NCBI RefSeq assembly: GCF_021919345.1
Contig: NZ_CP089293.1
Location: 3,162,001-3,226,000, forward strand
Direction: 5' to 3'
Source of the DNA: Paenarthrobacter nicotinovorans
GTDB taxonomy: Bacteria; Actinomycetota; Actinomycetes; Actinomycetales; Micrococcaceae
Length of the DNA stretch: 64,000 nucleotides
The translations under genes were made by a program, and so were the position numbers. Every line of letters begins with the position of its first letter. The first letter of the stretch is position 1. Below the pieces are notes generated by a model. That model searched no databases and had not been told where the DNA came from. It was given only the letters and a program-made list of their open reading frames with translations. This document shows, in pieces, positions 35,557 through 43,495 of this stretch.

Positions 35557-35687
35557 GGCGTGCAACCCTCTTTCGGTGTCTGGGCATGGATTTAGCTGAT
35601 CAGAGCCTATGCCAGGGAGGGGGTGCAAGGAATAGTCAGCTGCACACACAAGCACACCCCGCTTAGTGCGCTTGCCCAGCGCCGGGT

Positions 35688-35699
35688 TACGCTTTAAAC
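35688..35699 (+). promoter_or_regulatory. -10 box for a probable leaderless pucR message
   Basis: TACGCT at 35688-35693 is followed by six bases and then the ATG at 35700, and no ribosome site precedes the gene. Transcription would begin at or next to the start codon. No convincing -35 box is seen. Confidence 0.5.
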
Positions 35700-37142
35700 A
35701 TGGCTCTGTCCCTCGCTTCGCTCGTCGCTGTCCCCTCCCTGAAACTCCGTCAGTCCGGCCTCGCCGAGACCACGTGGAACCAGGACATCAGCTGGGTCGC
35801 GGTGACCGAATTGGAAGACCCGCAACGCTTCCTCAGTGGCGGCGAGCTGGTCCTCACCACGGGCCTTCGCCTCAAAAGCGCGGCTGATCAGCGGCGCTTC
35901 GTCCGCCAGGTCCAACGCGCGGGTGCTGTGGGGATCGGTTTCGGTATAGGCCTCACCCATGAATCGGTTCCCGAAGCCCTGATCGCAGAGGCCAACCGCT
36001 GGGGATTGCCCTTGGTGGAGGTGCCCTACGAAATCCCGTTCATCGCCATCGGCAAACTCGTGGCAGAGTCCCACTCCGCCGACCATTATTCCAACCTCGA
36101 ACGCCTCCTGGCCGGGCACCAGATCCTTGCCCGCTCACTGCTGACCGGCGGCGGCCTCAATGAACTCCTCAAGCAACTTGGCAGCATGCTGCGAACTGAC
36201 GTCGTGCTCACCCAGTTCAGCGCGCAGCTCTATAACAGCGTGGTGGGGAAACCGGCCCCGACGGCGGACGGTTGGGCTTCGTATCCGATTCCCACCGGCC
36301 GCAGGGACGCCTGCACGCTCTGGTTGCGGCAGCCTTTCATCGACTCGGGAATCGTCAGCTACGCGCAGAACCTGATCAGCGTGGAGCTCAACAACATGGT
36401 CAAGCAGCGGCAGTCCCAGCGTGCCATGGCCGGGCAGGTGCTGGACGACGTCATCCACGGCACCCTGGAAACCATCGAGGCAGCCCGCCGTTTGGCAGGT
36501 GTCGGGATCAACAGCACAAGGAAAAACGTCGTGCTGGTTGCCGAGTCCACGGCACACCACAAACAGCTGGTCAGTATTTCCCTGCCCCAGGCGCTGGAAG
36601 GCGGCGTCAGCGCCGTCGTCGGCAAGGATTTGGTGACGGTAGTCAGCGACGACGGCAGTTCCGCCACCGCCCTGGCCAAGAGCCTTAGCGATCACCTGCA
36701 AGAGGCCGGCATTCACGCCGTGATCGGCATCGGCGGGGCCTACACCAAGCCGAACGGCCTGCGGTGGAGCTACTTCGAAGCGCGCGACGCCGCGGCGCAC
36801 GGCTTGCCGGTGAACGAGCCCGAACGGCTGAGCCTGACGTCACTGCTGCTGGCCAGCGAGGATGTTCCGTTGGCGGACATGGCCAGCGAGTCCCTCACCC
36901 CGCTGCGCAAGTTTGATGCCGCCCATGGCGCAGAGTTGGTGGCCACCCTGGAGAGCTACCTGAACCACAACGGCTCCGTGGCCGCGGTTGCCGAGGCGCT
37001 TACCCTCCACAGGAACACCGTGCGGTACCGTCTGGCCCAGATCACGGAACTGACCGGCTACGACCCCTCGCAAACCCAGGACCGGGTGCAGCTATGGCTC
37101 GCCTTGGCGGTCCAACGGCTCGGCTCCCGCAACCCCAGGTAG
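35700..37142 (+). CDS. PucR-family transcriptional regulator
   Basis: A 480-residue regulator. The N-terminal PucR sensor domain (about 5-125) includes DISWVAVTELEDPQRFLSGG and LVLTTGLRLKS. The C-terminal helix-turn-helix is ATLESYLNHNGSVAAVAEAL followed by TLHRNTVRYRLAQI. It is divergent from the aminobutyraldehyde dehydrogenase-gabT operon, which it probably controls in response to GABA, putrescine or a breakdown product; the effector is inferred from position. The ATG has no ribosome site and may be leaderless. Confidence 0.92.
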   Translation: MALSLASLVAVPSLKLRQSGLAETTWNQDISWVAVTELEDPQRFLSGGELVLTTGLRLKSAADQRRFVRQVQRAGAVGIGFGIGLTHESVPEALIAEANRWGLPLVEVPYEIPFIAIGKLVAESHSADHYSNLERLLAGHQILARSLLTGGGLNELLKQLGSMLRTDVVLTQFSAQLYNSVVGKPAPTADGWASYPIPTGRRDACTLWLRQPFIDSGIVSYAQNLISVELNNMVKQRQSQRAMAGQVLDDVIHGTLETIEAARRLAGVGINSTRKNVVLVAESTAHHKQLVSISLPQALEGGVSAVVGKDLVTVVSDDGSSATALAKSLSDHLQEAGIHAVIGIGGAYTKPNGLRWSYFEARDAAAHGLPVNEPERLSLTSLLLASEDVPLADMASESLTPLRKFDAAHGAELVATLESYLNHNGSVAAVAEALTLHRNTVRYRLAQITELTGYDPSQTQDRVQLWLALAVQRLGSRNPR

Positions 37143-37172
37143 CCGCTCCCGGAGAGCTTCGCCACAAAACTG

Positions 37173-37200
37173 TAGACATTAGACGTCAAACGTCTAACCT
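37173..37200 (+). promoter_or_regulatory. promoter with GntR-type operator for the CynX-like/FadR operon
   Basis: TAGACA (37173-37178), a 16-base spacer and TAACCT (37195-37200) precede the ATG at 37207 by six bases, so the message is probably leaderless. The inverted repeat TTAGACG-TCAAA-CGTCTAA (37179-37197) fills the space between the two boxes. Its size and position fit an autoregulating FadR/GntR repressor such as the one encoded second in this operon. Confidence 0.7.
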
Positions 37201-37206
37201 TTAAAT

Positions 37207-38487
37207 ATGGCGACGACCCCTCTGACACCCACGACAGGAAACATCCCGACGATTGCTGCTACCCAGGCTTCTTCCGCTTCGGCCAGCCAGGCAGTCCCCA
37301 GGACGCGCGTCGTCGCCGTCGTCGGCATTATTGCCGTAGTGCTCATCGGCCTGAACCTGCGTGCCGGGATTACCAGTGCCGCGGCCCTGTTCCACGAGCT
37401 GCAGCAGGTCCTGGGCTACGGGGCCCTGGTGGCATCGGTCCTGCCATCCATCCCTCTGCTGTGCTTCGCGGTGGCGGGCATGGGAACCTCGTGGTTGACC
37501 CGCCGCGTAGGTGTCGAAAAAGCCATTGCCATCGCCTTGGCCCTCCTGGCTGCGGGCTTGCTGGTCCGTGGCGTGCCGGTGACTGGCGCCCTGCTGGGCG
37601 GCACGGTCCTGGCCATGTCAGGGCTGGCAGTGTGCAACGTGGCCATGCCGTCGTTCATCCGCGAGCACTATGCGGACCGCACGTCCATGATGACCGGCCT
37701 CTACACGTTCACCATGTCCGGCGGCGCAACCTTCGCCGCAGCGGTCAGCGTTCCCTTGGCACAGCAGCTCGGCTCGCCGTCCATGGGGCTGGCGGCATGG
37801 GGCCTGCTGGGTGTCGCGGCGCTCCTCGGTCTCCTGCCCGTAGTCCTGCACACGCACCGGAACACCACCAAGACCGACCGCCCGCGCGTCTCCATGTGGC
37901 CACTGCTCCGCACGCGCCTCGGCATCCTGATCACCGCCATCTTCACCTTCCAGGCCTTCCTCGCATATGCCGTGATGAGCTGGTTCGCCTATATCCTCAC
38001 CTCCCAAGGGCTGAGTGCCTCCGAAAGCGGCCTCCAGTTCGGCGTCATGCAGTTGGTTTCGGTGGCGGCCGGAATGATCCTCCTCGCTTTCGGCTCACGG
38101 CCCGGCATGCTCCGCCCCGCGCTCTACCTCGCAAGCAGCTCCACGCTGGTGGCCATCGCCGCCATGCTGTGGCTGCCGACGTCGATGGCCGTGGTGCCGG
38201 CTGTGCTGTTCGGCTTCGGCTTGGGCATCTTCCCGCTGGTTTTGGTGATCATCAGCCGAAGCGGAGGTTCGACGGCGGAAACCACCGCACTCTCCACCAT
38301 CGCCCAATCGCTGGGATACTTGATTGCGGCAATCGGCCCCTTCGGGATGGGGCTGCTCCACAGCGCCACCGGCGGCTGGGTGTTGCCCATGAGCCTGCTG
38401 TCCATCGTGGCTGTGGCGCTCATGGTCACTTGCCACCTGCTCACCAGCAAGCGCACTGCCACCAAGACCGCACCGAGGACCGTATGA
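37207..38487 (+). CDS. MFS transporter, CynX/NimT family
   Basis: A 426-residue permease with about twelve hydrophobic segments after a polar, Thr/Ala-rich leader of 30 residues. The first helix block VLIGLNLRAGITSAAAL and the following PSIPLLCFA are characteristic of CynX/NimT (cyanate, 2-nitroimidazole) transporters; the substrate is unknown. Its stop overlaps the ATG of the FadR-type regulator by four bases, so regulator and transporter are made together. The promoter carries a GntR-type palindrome. Confidence 0.9.
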   Translation: MATTPLTPTTGNIPTIAATQASSASASQAVPRTRVVAVVGIIAVVLIGLNLRAGITSAAALFHELQQVLGYGALVASVLPSIPLLCFAVAGMGTSWLTRRVGVEKAIAIALALLAAGLLVRGVPVTGALLGGTVLAMSGLAVCNVAMPSFIREHYADRTSMMTGLYTFTMSGGATFAAAVSVPLAQQLGSPSMGLAAWGLLGVAALLGLLPVVLHTHRNTTKTDRPRVSMWPLLRTRLGILITAIFTFQAFLAYAVMSWFAYILTSQGLSASESGLQFGVMQLVSVAAGMILLAFGSRPGMLRPALYLASSSTLVAIAAMLWLPTSMAVVPAVLFGFGLGIFPLVLVIISRSGGSTAETTALSTIAQSLGYLIAAIGPFGMGLLHSATGGWVLPMSLLSIVAVALMVTCHLLTSKRTATKTAPRTV

Positions 38488-39164
38488 CCCTGACGCCTTC
38501 CCACCGCCCGGCCCTGGCCGAGGAAATCACCGCGAAGCTGCGGGACATGATCAAGTCCGGCGAGTGGCCATTGCAGGAACGCATCCCGGCTGAGCCCGAG
38601 CTCATGTCCACGTTGGGGGTTTCCCGAGGCACCCTCCGCGAGGCGATCAAAGCACTGGCGCACTCAGGCATGCTCGAAGTCCGCCGCGGTGACGGCACGT
38701 ATGTGCGTGCAAACAGCGAGATGTCCGGGGCAGCCCAGCGCATGTACCTCGAGCACACGCAGGAACACATCGTGGAAGTCCGGCTTGGCCTGGACACCCA
38801 GGCTGCCCGCCTGGCCACCAAGCACGCCACCACGGAGGATCTGGCAGAGATGCGCCGGCTCCTTGCCGCCCGCCACGATGCATGGCTTGCGGAAGATTAC
38901 CCTGCATGGGCCAGCGCCGATTGGGAGTTCCACGAACGCGTCGCCCTGGCATCAGGCAATCCGCTGTTGCACCAGCTCTATGTTTCCTTTGGCGGCGTGT
39001 TCCACAACGATCTCTTGCGGCAGCAACGCAAGGGCGGCTTCAACGGCATTCCCCGTGAGGGCCACGACGAACTGGTGGACGCCCTGGAAGCGCGGGATCC
39101 CGACGCCGCTGTCCGCAGCGTCTACCGGAATCTCGACTATTGCTCGGACCAAAACCCGCGCTAG
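38484..39164 (+). CDS. FadR-subfamily GntR regulator
   Basis: A 226-residue regulator. The N-terminal winged helix-turn-helix has EPELMSTLGVSRGTLREAIK and VRRGDGTYVRAN. The C-terminal FCD ligand domain has the metal/ligand residues in ADWEFHERVALASGNPLL and EGHDELVDALEARDP. It is translationally coupled to the CynX-like transporter and probably represses the operon at 37179-37197. Confidence 0.92.
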   Translation: MTLTPSHRPALAEEITAKLRDMIKSGEWPLQERIPAEPELMSTLGVSRGTLREAIKALAHSGMLEVRRGDGTYVRANSEMSGAAQRMYLEHTQEHIVEVRLGLDTQAARLATKHATTEDLAEMRRLLAARHDAWLAEDYPAWASADWEFHERVALASGNPLLHQLYVSFGGVFHNDLLRQQRKGGFNGIPREGHDELVDALEARDPDAAVRSVYRNLDYCSDQNPR

Positions 39165-39172
39165 CCCATCAA

Positions 39173-40552
39173 TTACGGCGTGGTCTCGATCCCTGCTCCG
39201 GCCGCGTCCCTGAACCTTGCGTTGATCAGCACCACGTCACGGCCGGCCCGGTCCAGCAGGCTGGCAGCAACACTGGCGCGGTATCCCGTGGCACAGTGCA
39301 CCCAGATCCTGGCGTCGGGCAGCTCGGTGATCCTGCCGAGGAGCTCGTAGACAGGAACGTTCAGGGCGCCTTTGATGTGGGACGCCTCGAATTCCTCCGG
39401 GCGGCGCACATCCAACACCATGTCCTCCGGTTCCCTGCCCTTGAGGAGTGCAGCCCAGTCACCGTGAGGGTAGCTCGCCTGTGGAGACTCCGGCGCCAAG
39501 GCACCTATGTCCACGGCTCCGCCGTCAGGCCCGACGGCGGCATCCGGCCTTTCGATGCCGATCCTCGCCAGGTCCCGGATCGCTTTCTCCACCTCGTCCC
39601 GCGGTCCCAGCAAGGTGAGCGGTTGGTTCCACGGGATCACCCAGCCGAGGTAGCTGGTGAAGTTGTCCCCCTTCCCGTACTCGAAGCTCACGCTGCCGTG
39701 CAGATGGCTCTCGGCGAAAGCCACGCGGTTGCGCAGATCCACCACCCACTCCCCCGCCTTGAGACGCCTGTCCAATTCCGTGGCATCCACGGAGTCCGGC
39801 ACCCCCAGCTCCGCCGGACCAACACCAGCCGCGTTGAGGGGACTCATGTGGGCGTAGTACGCAGGGTAGGCCGTAATGTTCGCCAGTAACTCGGAGACGA
39901 AGTGGTCTTCATGGGGATCCGTCAAGGCATGGTTGGACCGGACTTGCTCGCCGATCGTCGATGAATCCTGGTAGCTCGCGGGTCCGCTGGAACAAAACGA
40001 GCCGAATCCGTGGGTTGGGTAGAGTGCCGCGTCCGGGGGTGCCGCGTCCACCAGCCGACGGACCGAAGAATACTGTTTGTGGGCCAGCTTGGCGGTGTCG
40101 TGGGGTGACACCAGGTCCGTCCGCCCAACGGAACCGTAGAGCAAGCTGCCGCCTGAAAACACAGCCTCCGGACCGCCGTCGGGCGCGTCATCGCGGACCA
40201 CGTATGAGAGGTGCGTGTGGGTGTGCCCCGGAGTGGCAACCACTTTCACCAACAGCCGTCCGACGCGGAGAACCTGGCCGTCGGAGACGGGGACGCGCGC
40301 AAATGACACCTCGTCCGCAGCGTTCACCCAGTACTCGGCTCCGTGCGCTTCAGCCAGGACGAGGCCGCCAGTGACGTAGTCGTTATGAAGGTGGGTCTCG
40401 GCCACATGGGTGATCCGGACGCCGGCGTCGGCGGCTGCCGCTTCCACCCGGTCGATGTCCCGTTGCGGGTCGATCACCAGGGCGACGGCACCGTCGTGGA
40501 CAAGGTAGCTCCGGTCCCCCAGCTGGGGCGTTTCAATGACGACGACGTCCAT
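39173..40552 (-). CDS. MBL-fold persulfide dioxygenase fused to two rhodanese domains
   Basis: A 459-residue protein in three parts. Residues 1-240 are a metallo-beta-lactamase fold of the ETHE1 type: THLHNDYVTGG, ATPGHTHTHLSY and YPTHGFGSFCSSG supply metal ligands. Residues about 255-345 resemble a rhodanese domain without an active-site Cys (PLTLLGPRDE at the position of the loop). Residues about 365-450 form an active-type rhodanese with Cys in VHCATGYRAS. Such fusions oxidise persulfides to sulfite or thiosulfate. It stands alone downstream of palindromic element C, in a region rich in sulfur genes. Confidence 0.92.
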   Translation of the reverse strand: MDVVVIETPQLGDRSYLVHDGAVALVIDPQRDIDRVEAAAADAGVRITHVAETHLHNDYVTGGLVLAEAHGAEYWVNAADEVSFARVPVSDGQVLRVGRLLVKVVATPGHTHTHLSYVVRDDAPDGGPEAVFSGGSLLYGSVGRTDLVSPHDTAKLAHKQYSSVRRLVDAAPPDAALYPTHGFGSFCSSGPASYQDSSTIGEQVRSNHALTDPHEDHFVSELLANITAYPAYYAHMSPLNAAGVGPAELGVPDSVDATELDRRLKAGEWVVDLRNRVAFAESHLHGSVSFEYGKGDNFTSYLGWVIPWNQPLTLLGPRDEVEKAIRDLARIGIERPDAAVGPDGGAVDIGALAPESPQASYPHGDWAALLKGREPEDMVLDVRRPEEFEASHIKGALNVPVYELLGRITELPDARIWVHCATGYRASVAASLLDRAGRDVVLINARFRDAAGAGIETTP

Positions 40553-40568
40553 ACCCCCACCTTAAAAC

Positions 40569-40629
40569 AACGCGGGGTCACTTAGGGCCCATCCGGAAGC
40601 TCCGAATGGGCCCTAAGTGACCCCGCGTT
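40569..40629. repeat. long palindromic element C
   Basis: A 61-base near-perfect palindrome. Arms of 24 bases (40569-40592 and 40606-40629; outer AACGCGGGGTCACTTAGGG) pair exactly, and after one mismatch CGGA/TCCG extends the stem around an AGC loop. It begins four bases after the stop of ferredoxin reductase 2. The loop side reads AAGCTCCGAAT, like AAGCGTCCGAAT in element B. Confidence 0.93.
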
Positions 40630-40633
40630 GGTC

Positions 40634-42100
40634 TTAGACCTGTGCCGAGACTCCATCGCGGGAGATGTCGACCATGTCCTCACGCGGCACAACCTTGATG
40701 CGCTCACGCTGGACTTCGACGCCGTGGGAGCCGCCGGCTTCGGTGGCTGCTGCGCCAAGGGCGAGCTCGTGGGCATCCAGTGCCAGCCAGCCTTCCCAGC
40801 TGGTGAACTTCACGCCGCGGGCATCCAGCAGATCCACGACGGCGTCTGCCGCCGGGACCTCAGCCAGCGGCAGGTTTTCGCGGTCCTCCAGCAGGTAGGT
40901 GACGGTTTCCAGGGCATCGCCCTTGGTGTGGCCGATGAGGCCGACGGGACCACGCTTGATCCAGCCGGTCGCGTAGAGGCCCGGAACGTGCTGGCCGTCG
41001 GCGTCCAGGACGCGGCCGCCGTCGTTGGTCACGACGCCCTTCTTGTGGTCGAACTCGACGTCCGGCAGCGCCGAACCGAAGTAGCCGATGGCGCGGTACA
41101 CGGCCTGGACCGGGTAGTCGATGAACTCGCCGGTGCCGCGGGCGTTGCCCGTGCCGTCCAGCTCGGTGCGCTCGAACTTGATGCCGGCAACCTTGCCCGG
41201 AGTCTCCGCGGAGTCGACGATCTCCACCGGGCTGTGCAGGAAGTGCAGGTGCAGGCGGCGGGAAGCCTTCAGCTCGGACAGGTCCTCGGGCTGCTCGGCG
41301 ATCCAGTTGGTGAGAGTGCCGACCATGGTCTTGGTCTGGTTGTTCGTCTGGATCTGGCGGTCGGACTCTTCGTCGAACTCGAAGTCCTCGGCGTAGAGGA
41401 TGATGTCGACGTCCTTGGAGTGCGAAAGCTCCCGGAGTTCCAGCGGGGTGAACTTGACCTGGGCCGGGCCACGGCGGCCGAAGACGTGGACGTCCGTGAC
41501 CGGGGAATTCTTCAGGCCGGCGTAGACGTTGTCCGGGATCTCGGTGACCAGGAGGTCATCAGCGTGCTTGGACAGGACACGTGCCACGTCCAGGGCCACG
41601 TTGCCGTTGCCCAGGACGGCGATTTCCTTGGCGTCCAGGGGCCATTCGCGGGAAACGTCCGGGTGACCGTCGTACCAGGACACGAAGTCCGCGCCGCCGA
41701 AGGAACCCTCAAGCTCGATGCCCGGGATGTTCAGGTCGGCATCCTTGATGGCACCGGTGGCGAAGATGATGGCGTCGTAGTGCTTGCGGAGGTCCTCGAT
41801 GGAGATGTCCGTGCCGTAATCGACGTTGCCGAAGAAGCGGATGTCGCCGCGGTCCAGCACTTTGTGCAGGGCGTTGACAATGCCCTTGATGCGGGGGTGG
41901 TCCGGAGCAACGCCGTAACGGATCAGGCCGTAGGGGGCCGGGTAGCGGTCGAAGAGGTCGATGCTGACGTTGAGTTCGCCGCTCTTGACGGCCTCGCTCT
42001 TGGTCAGGATGTCAGCTGCGTACACGCCGGCGGGGCCGGAGCCGATGACGGCGACGCGGAGCGGACGGTCCGCAGAACCTACGGGGGTGCTAATTGACAC
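40634..42100 (-). CDS. ferredoxin-NADP reductase, FprA type (paralogue 2)
   Basis: A 488-residue flavoprotein paralogous to the one at 17172. FAD motif VAVIGSGPAGVYAADILT, NADPH motif IAVLGNGNVALDVARVL, conserved YATGWIKRGPVGLIGHTKGD. It starts at a GTG with AGAAGGA upstream, 20 bases after the stop of cysG, so the two form an operon. That context suggests it reduces the ferredoxin used by siroheme-dependent sulfite (or nitrite) reductase, while paralogue 1 serves other ferredoxin partners; this split is inference. Confidence 0.93.
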   Translation of the reverse strand: MSISTPVGSADRPLRVAVIGSGPAGVYAADILTKSEAVKSGELNVSIDLFDRYPAPYGLIRYGVAPDHPRIKGIVNALHKVLDRGDIRFFGNVDYGTDISIEDLRKHYDAIIFATGAIKDADLNIPGIELEGSFGGADFVSWYDGHPDVSREWPLDAKEIAVLGNGNVALDVARVLSKHADDLLVTEIPDNVYAGLKNSPVTDVHVFGRRGPAQVKFTPLELRELSHSKDVDIILYAEDFEFDEESDRQIQTNNQTKTMVGTLTNWIAEQPEDLSELKASRRLHLHFLHSPVEIVDSAETPGKVAGIKFERTELDGTGNARGTGEFIDYPVQAVYRAIGYFGSALPDVEFDHKKGVVTNDGGRVLDADGQHVPGLYATGWIKRGPVGLIGHTKGDALETVTYLLEDRENLPLAEVPAADAVVDLLDARGVKFTSWEGWLALDAHELALGAAATEAGGSHGVEVQRERIKVVPREDMVDISRDGVSAQV

Positions 42101-42120
42101 GGCTGTGTTCCTTCTTCTTC

Positions 42121-43383
42121 TCAGTTACTGCGGACGCGGGGACGGTTGGGGGTGATGGTGCTGTAGTCGGCGGTCTTGAAATGCTGGGGCGCAAAGGGGC
42201 TGACCCGGACGACGTCGCCGATCACGATGACCGCTGGATTGGCCACACCCACGGCTTCCGCCTGGTCCGCAATGCTTCCCAAAGTGCCGATGGTGACGCG
42301 CTGGTCCGGCAAATACCCGTTCTCTACGATACCCACTGGAGTGTCCAAAGGCAGACCCGAGCCTGCCAGGGCAGCCGCGGAATCGCGCAATTGCGCCACT
42401 CCCATGAGCAACACCACAGTGTGATCGGGCCGTGCGGGAACTTCGGACAGCTCCTCGTGGCCGGTGACCACGCTGAAGCCCTTCGCCAGGCCGCGGTGGG
42501 TCACCGGGATGCCGGCGGCTGCCGGAACCGAAATCGCGGACGTCACGCCGGACACCACTTCAACCTCGACGCCGTTCTGCCGGCAAAATTCTGCTTCCTC
42601 GCCACCGCGCCCCAGGACGTAGGGGTCGCCGCCTTTCAGGCGGACCACACGATTGCCCTTCAGGGCTTCGTCCACGAGGATGCGGTTGATCTCGAGCTGC
42701 GGCACGGGATGGTGGCCTGGCGTCTTGCCGACCTCGATCACGCGGACGTCCGGCGCAAGCTCTTTGAGCAGCTCGCGGGGACCAAGACGGTCGGCAACAA
42801 CGACGTCGGCCTGGCCCAGCAGGCGCCTGCCGCGGACGGTGATGAGTCCCGAGTCGCCCGGACCGCCACCGACCAGAGCCACAGAGCCGCCTGCGCCCGG
42901 CTTGCGGTGCCTGCGAAGCGGGAGGTCACCTGTTTCAAGGGCTGTGGCCACAGCGTTGCGCAGTGCCATGGCGCGGCGTGGGTCTCCTCCGGCGTTGATG
43001 GCAATCTTGACGTCGTCCACCACGGCCACGGCAGGCGTCCACGCGGCTGAAGCTTCGTGGTCGGAGGCGTTGACGCACCAGATGCGCTGCGCCTCGGCGT
43101 CGGCTGCCACCTGGGTGTCCACGGCGGATGTGCCGGTCGCCGTCTGGACGAACCAGACGCCGTCGAGGTCTGACGTGCGGTATTCGCGCGCTTCCCAGGA
43201 GAGGAGTCCCGAAGCGTCGAGGCCTTGAAGTGTTTCAGTGGCAATGGGAGCGACCACGGTGACTTTCGCACCGGCGTCGAGCAGCCCCTTGGCGCGGCGT
43301 TCCGCGACGGGGCCGCCGCCCACGACCAGCACCGGGCGGCCGAGCAGCCTCAGCGCGGTGGGGTAAATGTCCTGTATTGCCAT
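42121..43383 (-). CDS. cysG: siroheme synthase CysG: precorrin-2 dehydrogenase plus uroporphyrinogen-III methyltransferase
   Basis: A 420-residue fusion. Residues 1-150 form the NAD-dependent precorrin-2 dehydrogenase/ferrochelatase part (RPVLVVGGGPVAERRAKGLL). Residues 165-410 are the SAM-dependent methyltransferase (VALVGGGPGDSGLITVRG; VVRLKGGDPYVLGRGGEE; GIPVTHRGLAKGF). It makes siroheme for sulfite or nitrite reductase. The start at 43383 (MAIQDIYPTAL) is chosen because an upstream -10 box TACAGT sits six bases before it; the frame continues up to 43638 without similarity. It is in an operon with ferredoxin reductase 2. Confidence 0.94.
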   Translation of the reverse strand: MAIQDIYPTALRLLGRPVLVVGGGPVAERRAKGLLDAGAKVTVVAPIATETLQGLDASGLLSWEAREYRTSDLDGVWFVQTATGTSAVDTQVAADAEAQRIWCVNASDHEASAAWTPAVAVVDDVKIAINAGGDPRRAMALRNAVATALETGDLPLRRHRKPGAGGSVALVGGGPGDSGLITVRGRRLLGQADVVVADRLGPRELLKELAPDVRVIEVGKTPGHHPVPQLEINRILVDEALKGNRVVRLKGGDPYVLGRGGEEAEFCRQNGVEVEVVSGVTSAISVPAAAGIPVTHRGLAKGFSVVTGHEELSEVPARPDHTVVLLMGVAQLRDSAAALAGSGLPLDTPVGIVENGYLPDQRVTIGTLGSIADQAEAVGVANPAVIVIGDVVRVSPFAPQHFKTADYSTITPNRPRVRSN

Positions 43384-43389
43384 GAAAAA

Positions 43390-43419
43390 ACTGTAGGGCG
43401 GCGCCGTAATATGCTTCAA
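43390..43419 (-). promoter_or_regulatory. cysG promoter, probable leaderless start
   Basis: On the minus strand: TTGAAG (43414-43419), an 18-base spacer, TACAGT (43390-43395), six bases, ATG. No ribosome site is present. The geometry is identical to that of the sulfite reductase promoter at 56641-56670. Confidence 0.7.
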
Positions 43420-43495
43420 AGGCTCGGAAACAACCGGTAACGCTGGGTAATCCAACGTCACAAAAAGTCTGCAAAGGGCCCCGGGATCCGGCGGG

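Noticed and set aside
32995..35595. Very long open frame (866 codons) on the plus strand opposite gabT and the aldehyde dehydrogenase gene
   Set aside because: It is antisense to two clear enzyme genes; the product has no recognisable domain and reflects GC-rich third positions.
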